This document shows positions 31,504 to 41,642 of a stretch of DNA of 64,000 nucleotides, piece by piece (the stretch's first letter is position 1; the number at the start of each line of letters is the position of its first letter). Under the pieces are notes generated by a model. That model made no database searches and was not told the origin of the DNA. It saw nothing but the letters and a program-made list of their open reading frames with translations. The stretch lies in NCBI GenBank assembly GCA_029876055.1, contig CM056875.1, positions 4,241,001 through 4,305,000 of the forward strand, given 5' to 3'. A program made the position numbers and the translations under genes. This stretch comes from Madurella fahalii. Lineage: Eukaryota > Ascomycota > Sordariomycetes > Sordariales.

Positions 31504-34023
31504 ATGGGCCAGACACTCTCTGAGCCCGTCGTCGAGAAGGTACGTGCGATAATGTTTGGGATCCAAGGGAAACCCGTCCGGTCCGGTGCACCCGTCTTGT
31601 CGGTTTCTGGTAGTGGTGGTGTTTGCTGCTGGTGGTCATGGTGGTGGTGGTGGTGCGCCGCGCTCGGTTGCCCCTCTCTTCCTGCCAGGGCTGGCCGCGA
31701 GAACACCACGCGTTGCTCGCATGCCTCGTCACATCAACCCTTTTCTTGCACAATCGGCCAGCGGTGTTTAGGGCAGCATTACTGCCGGGTTGCTCTCTTG
31801 GAAGGAGGGGCAAATTCATTCTCGCAGAACCACCCTCTTCACGCCCCGGCGCTTTCTTGGAGTCGAACGGGCTTGGCTAACGCAGCGGGGATCATGCTTC
31901 TAGTCATCAGCAAATGGCGGAGACGAACGGCTACTCTATGGCGTGTCCGCCATGCAGGGCTGGCGCATAAGCATGGAGGACGCGCACACGGCGGTGCTCG
32001 ACCTGCTCGCCAACAATCCCAAGGCGGCCAAGGACCACAAATCGAAACTCTCCTTTTTCGGCGTTTTTGACGGCCACGGCGGCGACAAGGTTGCACTCTT
32101 CGCTGGCGAGAACATCCACAACATTGTGGCCAAGCAGGAGACGTTCAAGGCGGGCAACTATGAGCAGGCTCTCAAGGACGGCTTTTTGGCAACCGACAGA
32201 GCCATCCTGAACGGTATGGTAGCCCGGTTTGTCCGGTTCCCCCCCCCCCCCTTCCAACGGGCGGGGTGAAGAGCGAAAGCCAGGGTGCTCGCGAATGCCC
32301 CGCTGCCCACCGGGATATCCCGTTTCTGCCCTCCCCCCTTTCCACCGCGACACCACGCCCGCTGATTTGGATATTCTCGAGCAGATCCCAAGTACGAAGA
32401 GGAGGTTTCGGGCTGTACTGCGTGCGTGGGCTTGATCACCGAGGATAAGATTTACATTGTTGGTTACACCTTGCACAGAATCATATTCGCCCCCCCCCGT
32501 GTTCCCCCCTCCCCGCCCCGCTTGTTCTCCCCGACATGGTGTGACTGATCGCTGCTTCCTCTAGGCAAACGCCGGAGACTCGAGAGGCGTGTTGGGCGTC
32601 AAAGGCCGAGCGAAACCCCTGTCATTCGACCACAAGCCGCAAAATGAAGGTGCGCCGACGGCCCGTCTGACCTCTCTCTCTGTTTGGCCGCCGCGCCTCG
32701 TCGCTAACCGGGTGTGTTGCGCGCGTGTGTAGGCGAAAAGGCGCGAATCACGGCCGCGGGTGGCTTTGTCGACTTTGGCCGCGTCAACGGGAACCTGGCC
32801 TTGTCAAGAGCTATCGGAGACTTTGAGTTCAAGAAGAGCGCCGAGCTGGCGCCGGAGCAGCAGATTGTGACGGCGTACCCTGATGTCGTAGTGCATGATA
32901 TGGGCGACGACGACGAGTTTCTCGTCCTTGCCTGCGATGGTAAGTTTCGGGGGAGGGAGATGGGGGAGGGGAAACCAAGCCAAGCGCCCAGCTGACAGCT
33001 TCTGTCTAGGTATTTGGGACTGCCAGTCCTCGCAGGCCGTCATCGAGTTTGTCAGGCGAGGGATTGCTGCCAAACAGGACTTGGACAAGATTTGCGAGAA
33101 CATGATGGACAATTGCCTGGCGTCCAACTCGGAGACGGGCGGCGTGGGCTGCGATAACATGACCATGATCATCGTGGGCTTCCTCAGGGGCCGGAGTAAA
33201 GAAGAGTGGTACGAGGAGATAGCCAGGCGGGTTGCAAATGGAGATGGCCCTTGTGCTCCTCCCGAATATGGTAGGGATTCGCCGTCTTCTTGATTTTTTT
33301 TTCTTTTTCTTCTGTTGCTTTACCCTCTTGTTTTACCTACCTACCTACCTACCTAAATACCTCTTCCCCATATTTCCCGTTAACCCCCTGAATTTTTATC
33401 CCGTTTTGGAATCAAGCGTGCACGTGTGTGCCAACCGCCTACCTTGCCCTCACCCATTGCACAAGGGAACATCTAAATGATTTTCTGATTCCCGTTCCAA
33501 AACTACCGTTACTAATATTTGGCTCCTTTTTTCTTGCCTCGCCCCGGCTATAGCTGAGTTTCGAGGACCCGGCGTGCATCACAACTTTGACGACAGTGAT
33601 AGCGGCTATGACGTCGAGGACCACCAGAAGGCCGGCGCCGGCGGAGGCGGCAGGAGCTTTGGCATTGGCGGGTACAGGGGCCGCATCATCTTTCTAGGCG
33701 ACGGCACCGAGGTACTGACGGATTCGGACGACACCGAAATGTTTGATAACGCCGAGGAGGATAAAGACTTGGTCAGTCAGGTGTCGAGGGGTTCTAGCGC
33801 TACATCTCAGAGCGAAGAAGGGGGGAGAAGAAGGGCGGGGATGCGCAAACGAACGCTGCGGGGGCGGGAGAAAACGGGGAGGGACAAGCGCAGCAGCAGC
33901 AGCAAAAGGATGAGGCCGCTGAGGATGGGGATGCGGAGACCAAGAAGGAGGCGTGATGAGAACGAGGCGAGGTGTGAAGGCAAGCAGGGGGTAGGAGTGA
34001 AGCACACGCTCGCGGATGCGTAA
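31504..34023 (+). CDS. type 2C protein phosphatase (Ptc2/Ptc3-like)
   Basis: Seven exons: 31504-31539, 31904-32213, 32385-32458, 32565-32649, 32733-32939, 33010-33270, 33554-34023. All introns are GT-AG and phases agree. The catalytic domain shows GWRISMEDAHTAV, FFGVFDGHGGDKVA, IANAGDSRGVLG, FGRVNGNLALSRAIGDFEFK, FLVLACDGIWDCQS and DNMTMIIVGF, with the metal-binding aspartates of PP2C. The N-terminus MGQTLSEPVVEK carries a Gly2 that could be N-myristoylated. Yeast Ptc2/Ptc3 act on Hog1, the DNA-damage checkpoint and the unfolded-protein response. The tail after the DSDDTEMFDNAEEDKDL motif shifts from acidic to a highly basic sequence at a run of six G's (33820-33825). The +1 frame continues as an acidic tail ending at 33956, so this exon's end is doubtful. 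Confidence 0.9.
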
Positions 34024-34875
34024 GGGCTCGTTGAGAAGGTGGGGGGGTTGAGGGATACCCCCTTCTTCTTTTTTTAACTCGGTTTTCTTTTTTTCCCCTC
34101 TCTCTCTCTTGTTGGTTCTTTTTATATCCCATTTGAGCTTTTCCCGGAATATAAGCATGATCAATCACTGCTGGCGTTAACTCGCGTTGCTCTCTGGGCT
34201 GTGGCGTGCGGGTTGGGCGAGAACCGAAGGGCGATGGCTAAGGGTAGGTATGCTGAGAAGGGAAGTGGGAAATCAGAGAGGGAAGCAAGGCTGGAACGGG
34301 GGATTGATACAGTGGGCAAGCTGGAAGGGCGTGGAATTTTTCTTTAAAAAATGGAGGTTTAGGGATGGAGTAGCAAAGATAAAAAGGCCTTCGCTTTACC
34401 TCACTACCTACTTGTCGTCCTATCTGAACTGGATTCTGTGATATCCTCCGTTTCCGTCATGGGAGTGTTTGTTCGCCCCCTGCGCCAACTATCCCAACGT
34501 GATGGTTTGTTCAATACGATATCCCAAGCTCCTGGGAGCCGATCAGCTTGATAAAGAGAAACCCCGATGCCTGGGATTGACTGCGATTTGAAGCCCAAGG
34601 AAATGAGTTTAGACGCAGTGAATACATATGTGTGCGCTATGGGATGCTGTGACTCATGCCCCACTCCTCCCAAAGTTTACGATTGTTCTAACTATGCAAC
34701 TGTAGACAATACTCAAAGAACAGTTTCGAAAAGACATGACTCAGAAACCGTCATCTAATAGGTATATCATGATAAGTAGTACACCCCGTCTGATGTTACA
34801 ATGCAGATCCGCCTTTATCTTCTAATGCTCCTTCTTCCTCTAAGACCAAATCGTTTTCTTACAATCCCTTAGCCC
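34024..34875. other. convergent intergenic region
   Basis: About 0.85 kb between the PP2C stop and the PPR stop. It is AT-richer than flanking coding sequence and holds T-runs. No gene was seen. Confidence 0.6.
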
Positions 34876-37800
34876 TCACGCTTCTCCGGTTTGCTGTTGC
34901 CCGCTTTTTCCGTCTTCTGCACGGGGCTCGGCTTGCTCGGCTTCTCGAGTTTCGTCGCTTTGCTCTGATGCCTTGCCCGCTTCCGTCTCCTTTGAAACAC
35001 TCTCCTCCCATTCCTCCTCTAAGCGTGGCTTCTCGTGATATTCCTTAGCTTGGTCGGTCCGTTCACCATCCCTTGATAACCTTCCGGTCGTATCTTCTGA
35101 TAGCACATCATCCTCATGCTCGAGTGTATCCAAGATCCTCGTTTCATCTGGCAGATGCAACGTCTCCGCTTCTTCGAGACCTTCTCTAGCTTGAGCCTCT
35201 AGCCGATATACCTCTTCCATCTCCCGTTTATACTCCTCTATCCGGCCCGCAGATTTCTGACGACCTGCCTCTCTCAACTTCATCTTCTCCCGTTCTAGTG
35301 CTTGCAGCATATCCTGTTTACCCGCCTCGTGCCGCCTCTCCACCTCTTCTTCATCACCTTCCTTGGGCCGACTTTGCCTTCTCCCCTCCTGTTCCGCTCG
35401 CCTTTCAAACCCGTCCATCGACGTGCCGAATTCGCCGTCTTCTTTCTCCTCTAGCGTCTCCGACGTTTTCCTTTCCTCCTCGCGCCCGGATCCATCCTCC
35501 GTTCGCGGTGCACCCAGAGTCTCGCTACCCATGGCGCGACGCTCATCCTCCTGAATCGCGCGCTCGGACTGCTGGCCCGTCTCCTCGTCCGGCTGCGTAG
35601 GTAACTGGAGGACCAGCCGGTTGACAGCGTGCTGGGGGCGCGGCCCAATGGGCAACTTGACCGGCAACAGGGCCCGCGGCACGCTTTGGACGCCAGCCTG
35701 CGTCTCGGCTTGGGACCCCGTCCGCGACGTCTGGCGCGCCAACTGGAGGAGCTCGCGATCTCGGGCGAGCGCCTTCTCGAGGAAGGTACCGAGGGTCAGC
35801 GCCGGGCCGTGTTTGCGAGACGTCTGGGCGGCCCACTCGGCGTACGTGTCATACAGGCCCCGGCGAAAGGCGTTGGGGTCATCAGACGTGTCCTCGGTGC
35901 CAGGGCTCCCGGCGAGCACCAGGGCGCCCTCGGCTTGCCTGTGGTCGCAATAAAAGAGATTTTCGACGAACTGCTGCTTGGTGTATTTCCATTCGTGCTG
36001 GTTGTCCCACAGGCCGGCGTTGGTAAGGCGGCTGAGCAGCCTCCGGCGCTTCGGGCTCTCCCAAAGGTACAGCAGCCCCTGGTGCCGCATGCGCCAGGTC
36101 GTGGCGTCCATGATGTGGGCATACCGCCAGACGGCGCTGGCCAGGTGGGGCTTCTTCAGGTGTGTTGCGGCCAGGAAAAGGCAGTGGAACGTGGCGTTGT
36201 CGTGCACCCAGAGGCCCCGTTTATCAAACAGCTTGATGAAGTCGATTGCCTCGTCCAGTTTGTTTTGGTACCGGCAGTGGTTGAGGATGATGTTCAGCGA
36301 GATGTTGTTCGGCCTGGATTTGCCGGCATCTTCATGGCCGAACATGGTATCGAGAATGACCCTGGCCTGGTCGAACTTGCCATACTGTCCGAACACGCTA
36401 AGCATCTTGTTTCCGGCGTGCCTCGTTAGCCGCCAGCCGGGCCCGTAGAGTTTCTGCAGGTCATCGAGCATCTCCTGGGCGCTCTGGCCCAGTTGGATCG
36501 CGCGGAACGCGTCGAGCGAGGCCATCTCGTTGGAGACGCCGATGATGGCAGCGAAGTCGTCGAAGAAGCCCTTGGTCTCCATGGCCTCTATGATGTACCG
36601 CCTGACCTCCTCAGCCTCGATGATGCGGAGGAAGAGGAGCCAAGTCCGTAGGTTGGGCGGATGCCCGCGGGCAAGCATGAGACGGAGGGTGCTTTGGAAG
36701 GCGAGTAGGTTCTTGGCCGTGACCGACGTCTCGGCCATGAGGTTGAAGACGTCTGTGTCCATGCGGAGGCCGGCCTTGGTGACCGTCTCGTACAGCTCTC
36801 GCGCAGGCCCCACAAGCGTCTCGCCCGACCGAACCAGGTATTGTAGGGCCAATTTGAAGGCCGACGTGGATATGGAAGATCGCGCGGCTGGATCTTGGAA
36901 GGCGGCCAGCAGCTGCTGCACCACGATCTCCTTGTGTTTGCGGGGACCGTCGTACTTCTTCCGGGCAAGGCTCGGCGGCATGCGCCCCATGGTCAGCGAA
37001 GCAATGTACTGCTCAAAGCTCGCATGATCCCATACGCTGGGTCGGGGGATCTCGTCGGCCCTCATGGTGAGAATGTAGGGTTCGAAAGATGCGGCGGTGC
37101 GGTAATGCGACACTACTTCTGTGGTCTCAGCCGGCGCACCGATCAGCTTCCGGGCTGATGTGCGGACTACATCTCCTTCGTGCAGACGCGTCGCCCACTT
37201 GTTCCGGAGCCTCCAGACAGTGACCTTCTTGGTGATCTTCAGGATGTCGTCGACAGCGCTGGTGATGGCAGCCGGTTGGCCGCTGAGGATGATGTAGGCA
37301 TTCTTGTCCTTGGTTTCCCCCTTGTCGGGCCAATACGCCTGCATGGTGCATCCCGTCCTCGACTTGATGCTCCAAACATTCCCCTCGCGATCCATCTGAA
37401 GCAGTTTGGCGGCATCCTTGGAGAAGACGACCTTGATCTTATCTCCGCGACGAGCGCGGGTGGGGGTCCATGTGAGCAGGTTGTGGAGGATGACACGCCA
37501 ATCTCCGGGGTACGGCTGGTGGCGGCGAGTCTCGAGGCGCTGCTGCTGCGTGCTATAGTGGTGGAGCTTCCGCTTCTCCTCGTGGTTCTCGCGTGGGTAG
37601 GGAGTCAGATTTGGGAGCTTCGTGACGACCGGGTCGAGTTCCCCGTGGCGGCGGACTGGAACTCGTTCCAATCGTTCGGTCAGCGTAGATCGCGGGGATT
37701 GCTGCAGGGACGATGAGCGGCCGGGAAGCGGAGTCGGGAGCCGGCTATTACTTGGGGCAACAGCGCGAGCGGCGGCATTGGTCGACGAGGTTCGGACATA

Positions 37801-37914
37801 GGCGGCGCTGGGAGAGCTGATGGCTTTGTTCGTTGTTGTCAGTGAGAACTTGTGAATGCAAACACCACCCAGGTGCGACCCGGCCCTCCGAGCCAACATG
37901 TACCCCAAAGGCAT
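34876..37914 (-). CDS. mitochondrial pentatricopeptide-repeat-like protein
   Basis: One exon of 1012 residues from the first ATG. The N-terminal about 90 residues are rich in Arg, Ser and Ala with almost no acidic residues, as in a mitochondrial targeting sequence. Residues about 130-245 may form a small RNA-binding-like module (KVVFSKDAAKLLQMDREGNVWSIKSRTG...). From about 330 to 640 there are helical-pair segments of PPR type, such as YETVTKAGLRMDTDVFNLMAETS and ILDTMFGHEDAGKSRPNNISLNIILNHCRYQNKLDEAIDF. This resembles fungal mitochondrial translation/mRNA factors (for example the cya-5 group), but I cannot assign an orthologue. Residues about 770-1012 are an unusual Glu/Arg/Lys-rich tail, likely coiled coil or disordered. 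The 5' end overlaps no other gene. Confidence 0.82.
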   Translation of the reverse strand: MPLGYMLARRAGSHLGGVCIHKFSLTTTNKAISSPSAAYVRTSSTNAAARAVAPSNSRLPTPLPGRSSSLQQSPRSTLTERLERVPVRRHGELDPVVTKLPNLTPYPRENHEEKRKLHHYSTQQQRLETRRHQPYPGDWRVILHNLLTWTPTRARRGDKIKVVFSKDAAKLLQMDREGNVWSIKSRTGCTMQAYWPDKGETKDKNAYIILSGQPAAITSAVDDILKITKKVTVWRLRNKWATRLHEGDVVRTSARKLIGAPAETTEVVSHYRTAASFEPYILTMRADEIPRPSVWDHASFEQYIASLTMGRMPPSLARKKYDGPRKHKEIVVQQLLAAFQDPAARSSISTSAFKLALQYLVRSGETLVGPARELYETVTKAGLRMDTDVFNLMAETSVTAKNLLAFQSTLRLMLARGHPPNLRTWLLFLRIIEAEEVRRYIIEAMETKGFFDDFAAIIGVSNEMASLDAFRAIQLGQSAQEMLDDLQKLYGPGWRLTRHAGNKMLSVFGQYGKFDQARVILDTMFGHEDAGKSRPNNISLNIILNHCRYQNKLDEAIDFIKLFDKRGLWVHDNATFHCLFLAATHLKKPHLASAVWRYAHIMDATTWRMRHQGLLYLWESPKRRRLLSRLTNAGLWDNQHEWKYTKQQFVENLFYCDHRQAEGALVLAGSPGTEDTSDDPNAFRRGLYDTYAEWAAQTSRKHGPALTLGTFLEKALARDRELLQLARQTSRTGSQAETQAGVQSVPRALLPVKLPIGPRPQHAVNRLVLQLPTQPDEETGQQSERAIQEDERRAMGSETLGAPRTEDGSGREEERKTSETLEEKEDGEFGTSMDGFERRAEQEGRRQSRPKEGDEEEVERRHEAGKQDMLQALEREKMKLREAGRQKSAGRIEEYKREMEEVYRLEAQAREGLEEAETLHLPDETRILDTLEHEDDVLSEDTTGRLSRDGERTDQAKEYHEKPRLEEEWEESVSKETEAGKASEQSDETREAEQAEPRAEDGKSGQQQTGEA

Positions 37915-38325
37915 TGGTTAAGGCTGAAGCATCTTAAAGCGGTCGGTTTCGCGACGTTGTCGCAAGACGAGGGCGTTGCTCGAGTCAAACTGCCTTCTCG
38001 GCCTTTCTTTTTTCTTTCTTTTTTCCTGAGATGCAGGTCCCTGACCCACCTTTTGCCTGCCGGAATGCCTACACGCCGATCCTAACAGTGCCAACGCACA
38101 CTGTGTTCCCCCTTTCCTTCGTCAGCATGGGCGGGCTTTCCAAACCGAAGCAACGGCAACGGCATGGAATAGAACTCGAGCACTCTAGCAGAAGAATCTC
38201 GAGCAACTGACGAATAGTAGGGGGCCGTGATATCCTGCCTGATCTGCCTGTTCTGAGATGATTAAAGGGGTATCTAGCTGGGTACTTCAACTTGGACTAC
38301 GCACGACCGCCACTGTTGAGTATTG
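37915..38325. other. intergenic region
   Basis: A 411-base spacer upstream of the PPR gene and downstream of the DysF gene; no gene or repeat was seen. Confidence 0.6.
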
Positions 38326-39713
38326 CTAGGGCGCTTCTCCGGGACGTGAATCTTCCTTCTTGCCTGTGTGTTTAGGAGTGGGTGCTGATGGTCCCGATTT
38401 GTCCAGCCCTTGCCAACTTGAATCCCAACCTTTTTTCTGGTCAACAGCACCTTTAGAACCGCCCTCTTCGGCCACTCCTTTCACATCGCTCCAGTATTCA
38501 AGCCTTCTCACTTCTTCATCGGCATGTTTGACAGCCTCGCCAAGGTTTTTCATCCTTCGTTCCAGCTCCGGGGTAACATCATCTCCTTTCTTTCGGCGAG
38601 CTGCCGTCTCGTCGTAAACCTCTGTCATTCGAGTCAGGAGGACCCGGCGCGATGTCTGGAAGACAAAAAGGGACATGATCTCGTGCATGATGTCTTGCAG
38701 GCCTGCTAGGTCGTCCTGAGCATTTTCAAGATAGTTATCAACTGCTTCAATCTTCTCCCTGTCGATTCGGGATCCGCGTAGGACGTCCAGCAGATCGTCG
38801 GCATGTTCAATCCTCGCCTGTTCGCCGCCCTCAGCGTTGGCCGTGCTCATGCTCCTTCTGCTTCCGCGGAGGCTGGCGGTCCTGCTGGGGCTGCGGTCCC
38901 GGCTGAGTTCGGAAGACGGCCGAATAGAGAAGTACTCGGTGTTGAGCATGTGTGGGTCCTGCCCTAGGTAGTCCGAGATCTTCTTCACCCGCTTCCTAAT
39001 CCATGCACGACGGCGCACGAATGAGTTCCACCAGCGCGCCTTGTGCCATGAGAACTTCCTGGAGAATGCAAACGAGTACTCCCAGCCATCCTCGTCCACA
39101 CCCTCGCCGTGGTTAATCCGCCATTCGGGCCAAGCCCATTCCCAGCTCGGATCCGGTACTTGCGCTGTGTGTATGTTGGTCGGGCTTGGCCGGTGCGCGT
39201 AGTTGGTCCAGGCGGGAGGGTCGAGGTTACCGAGCGCCTTGGAGGAGAAGAGAGGTATGCCGCATAGGAAACCGCCCCTTTGGTTTTCGTACAGAATATC
39301 GATGGCCGACTCGGGCGATCTTGGTCTGCCCCGGTCCTTGGTCGTCTGCGCTCCGGATCTTGGACGGTCTGTCCCTACCTGTGGTGTTGGTTCTGGCTTA
39401 ATTCATCAGCCATATTCTTTTCCTCGATCGTTCAGTAAAGTCAATACTCACGCTCAACTTGGATAAAGGGCTCCTCAGGCGCTTCTACCCTCGTATCGTG
39501 CGTATCGGCCCCGGTCTCGCCGTCACCTAGTTGGGGAGCGGCAGAGGTGCTAGGGATTGACGTGTCTCGGCGAGAGGAAGACGGGCCTGCCGACGACGGC
39601 CTGTGGCCGCTCTCGTCGTCCGAGTGGTCGACGAGTTTGATCTCATGGTCAAAGTCGCTGTCTTTGGGAGGGGGAACGCGTCGCGATGAACGATGATGCT
39701 TGATCTTGGGCAT
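38326..39713 (-). CDS. DysF (peroxin/ferlin) domain protein, Mug65/Spo73-like
   Basis: Two exons, 39713-39452 and 39392-38326 (59-nt intron, GTGAGT donor, CCAG acceptor), give 442 residues. The N-terminus MPKIKHHRSSRR is basic and is followed by a Ser-rich acidic linker. The DysF core begins at about residue 113: AIDILYENQRGGFLCGIPLFSSKALGNLDPPAWTN. It continues with PDPSWEWAWPEWRINHGEGVDEDGWEYSFAFSRKFSWHKARWWNSFVRRRAWIRKR, the paired DysF signature seen in Pex23/Pex30, TECPR1, and yeast Spo73/S. pombe Mug65. DysF proteins act at membrane contact sites and in peroxisome or prospore membrane biology. No transmembrane helices are visible, unlike Pex30. A helical C-terminal region (about 290-400) follows. 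The exon 1/exon 2 junction is supported by the frame being open throughout exon 2. Confidence 0.87.
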
Positions 39714-39989
39714 TGCTTCTCATGCGGCCAGCAACATGACGGGTCCGCCTCGTGTCAATTCCCCGCACGGAAGTACATTGACAGAAGGCTGATGGCCTGG
39801 CGCAAAAGATGGAGACGTTGCGGAGCAGTTGGCCTTGGATGAAGATATTGTTGCGACGGAAACTTGATTGTTGGCACCGGTCTGCTTTCACGGCCGGCGG
39901 GATTGTCCAAGGCGGAATAATAACAGTGGATAATTCCTTGCTGGTTATTCTAGCGCAAGTGACATGACGATAGGTCTGCGCAGACAGCG

Positions 39990-40029
<40 letters not shown>

Positions 40030-40741
40030 TGGTGACTGCTGTGGAGAAGCCGCGTTAAGGTTGACCAGGACAATGCGACTCAAGGAATTGGGACTTGCGA
40101 GCACTGTGCGCCATGATGTAATTCTTGGCGCTCTGGTGGATCATGGAACGAACTGGGTTGTCTGCACATGTTCCTTCTAGCTTCTGGAGGGCCAGATGCA
40201 ATGGCTAAAGTAACAAACATTTAAATCGACTAGTTAATGGGAATCAGTACCAATGCCCACAGTCTGATGTACAATGATATTTGGAGATCGTCAAATTTTG
40301 TACACTTATAATAAAGGAGACGATAGCACTGGGCTACCGCGCACACCTCCACAGTGGGACCCAGGATTCCAGAAACGGTGGGGCGTCTCAGGTCCCCACC
40401 GCGTCCCTCCCCGCTCTACGCTGTGTACGAACTACGTCATGCATGACCCGCGTGTGAACGGGAACGAGATCCAAGTAGCAACTGAAGAGATGCTAGGTGA
40501 ACAAAAAAGACCGGGGAACGAATAGGAAAAGCAACAGGGAAACCATGGCAGCTGCCAGAGGTCCGGCCTAGATTAAAATCATGCCATCTCTCCCTTCTTT
40601 GACCTTGACAACGTGAACCCCTCATCCATCCAACCACATCTGCCCGTTTACCAATCTTCCGCGGTCGACGACATATAGTATTCAATTCACGAAGCCCGTC
40701 TCTTAGAACAAACAAGACATCCGCTGTTTTCGCAGTCCACA
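39714..40741. other. divergent promoter region (DysF / small LEA-like)
   Basis: About 1 kb of upstream sequence for two divergent genes, including a hexamer repeat at 39989-40028. No gene was seen. Confidence 0.6.
39989..40028. repeat. hexanucleotide repeat (GACAAC)n
   Basis: At least six perfect copies of GACAAC, preceded by related GACGACAAC, lie in the divergent promoter about 280 bp upstream of the DysF gene start. Confidence 0.92.
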
Positions 40742-41297
40742 ATGTCTCGATCAAAAGCGCCCCTCGCAATCGGCCTCGCGGCTGCGGGCGGCGTCGGCTA
40801 CTATCTCTATTCGGCCGGCGGCAACCCCAGAGTAGCAGAGAAGAAATTCGAGAGTAAGCCGGAATGACCTTGCCTCGCTATGATACCTTCCAATTTCTCA
40901 CACAACCCTTACTATAGGCGACGCGCATCACGTCGCGGCCAAGATTAAGGGCGAGTCGCCGTACCGCCAGACCGACGCCGAGAGCCACGGCCAGAAGCTG
41001 GGCCAGGAGACCGGCGCCAAGATCGACTCGGCTGTACGTCACAGCATAACCTCCCCCCCCCCCCCCCCAACCTGCCTCGCCTCGCGCAATCTCAGGGAAA
41101 GGCTAACTCACAAACAAACAAACAAACAGGTCGCAAATGTCAATAGGGACATGGCAAAGGCCAAGAGCGAGACCGAGTCGTACGCAAAGGCGGCCAAGGC
41201 TGACACGCTCAAAAAGATTGACGAGGTTGACCGTAAAGTCGAGGAGGGCGCCGCCAAAAGCAAGGGCTTCCTCTCGTCCTGGTTTGGCGGAAAGTAA
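40742..41297 (+). CDS. small LEA-like protein with N-terminal hydrophobic segment
   Basis: Three exons (40742-40853, 40918-41033, 41130-41297) give 131 residues. The introns are 64 and 96 nt. The N-terminus MSRSKAPLAIGLAAAGGVGYYLYSAGGNP has a hydrophobic Ala/Gly-rich stretch, possibly a membrane anchor or mitochondrial signal. The remainder is a repetitive, amphipathic helix rich in Ala, Lys, Glu and Asp (SDAHHVAAKIKG, ETGAKIDSAVANVNRDM, KAAKADTLKKIDEVDRKVEEGAA) ending FLSSWFGGK, as in late-embryogenesis-abundant-like proteins. Ascomycete homologues are sometimes annotated as calcofluor-white hypersensitive proteins; I recall that name only loosely. By inference it is a stress- or membrane-associated helix. 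Intron 2 contains a long C-run (about 41052-41068). Confidence 0.82.
41052..41068. repeat. C-homopolymer run in an intron
   Basis: About 17 consecutive C's in intron 2 of the small LEA-like gene. Such runs are hard to assemble and sequence, so the length is uncertain. Confidence 0.85.
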
Positions 41298-41642
41298 TGG
41301 ATTGTGTTACTTGGGTTTCGAATTTTAGGCATGGGGTTTTCTTAAGGAGTCTGTCTGTTTTTCTCTGGTGCTGCATCTTCAAGGAACGGCTGCAGATGAA
41401 TTATCAATCGACATTTCCGGGTTGACTTACTTCCCACGTTGATGTCAAAGAACAATCCTAAAGAAGTCCCATGATCATCTGGCTATCTTTCCCACAGAAC
41501 ACCCGACCCTGTCCGCTAGAATGAACAATATCAAATTCTGCTCCAACCATCGGTATTAATAAACTACCCCTCGTAACGCCCTCGCACGTGTCGTTATGTA
41601 CACACACACACACACACACACACACATACGAACGATCCAATT
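41298..41642. other. convergent intergenic region
   Basis: A short spacer between the small gene and PRP6. It holds the (CA)n microsatellite at about 41597-41624. Confidence 0.7.
41597..41624. repeat. (CA)n dinucleotide microsatellite
   Basis: About 14 CA units just downstream of the PRP6 stop codon (on the opposite strand). It probably falls in the PRP6 3' UTR. Confidence 0.92.

Noticed and set aside
35629..36429. 266-codon plus-strand frame opposite the PPR gene
   Set aside because: It is an antisense shadow of the long PPR frame with no own features.
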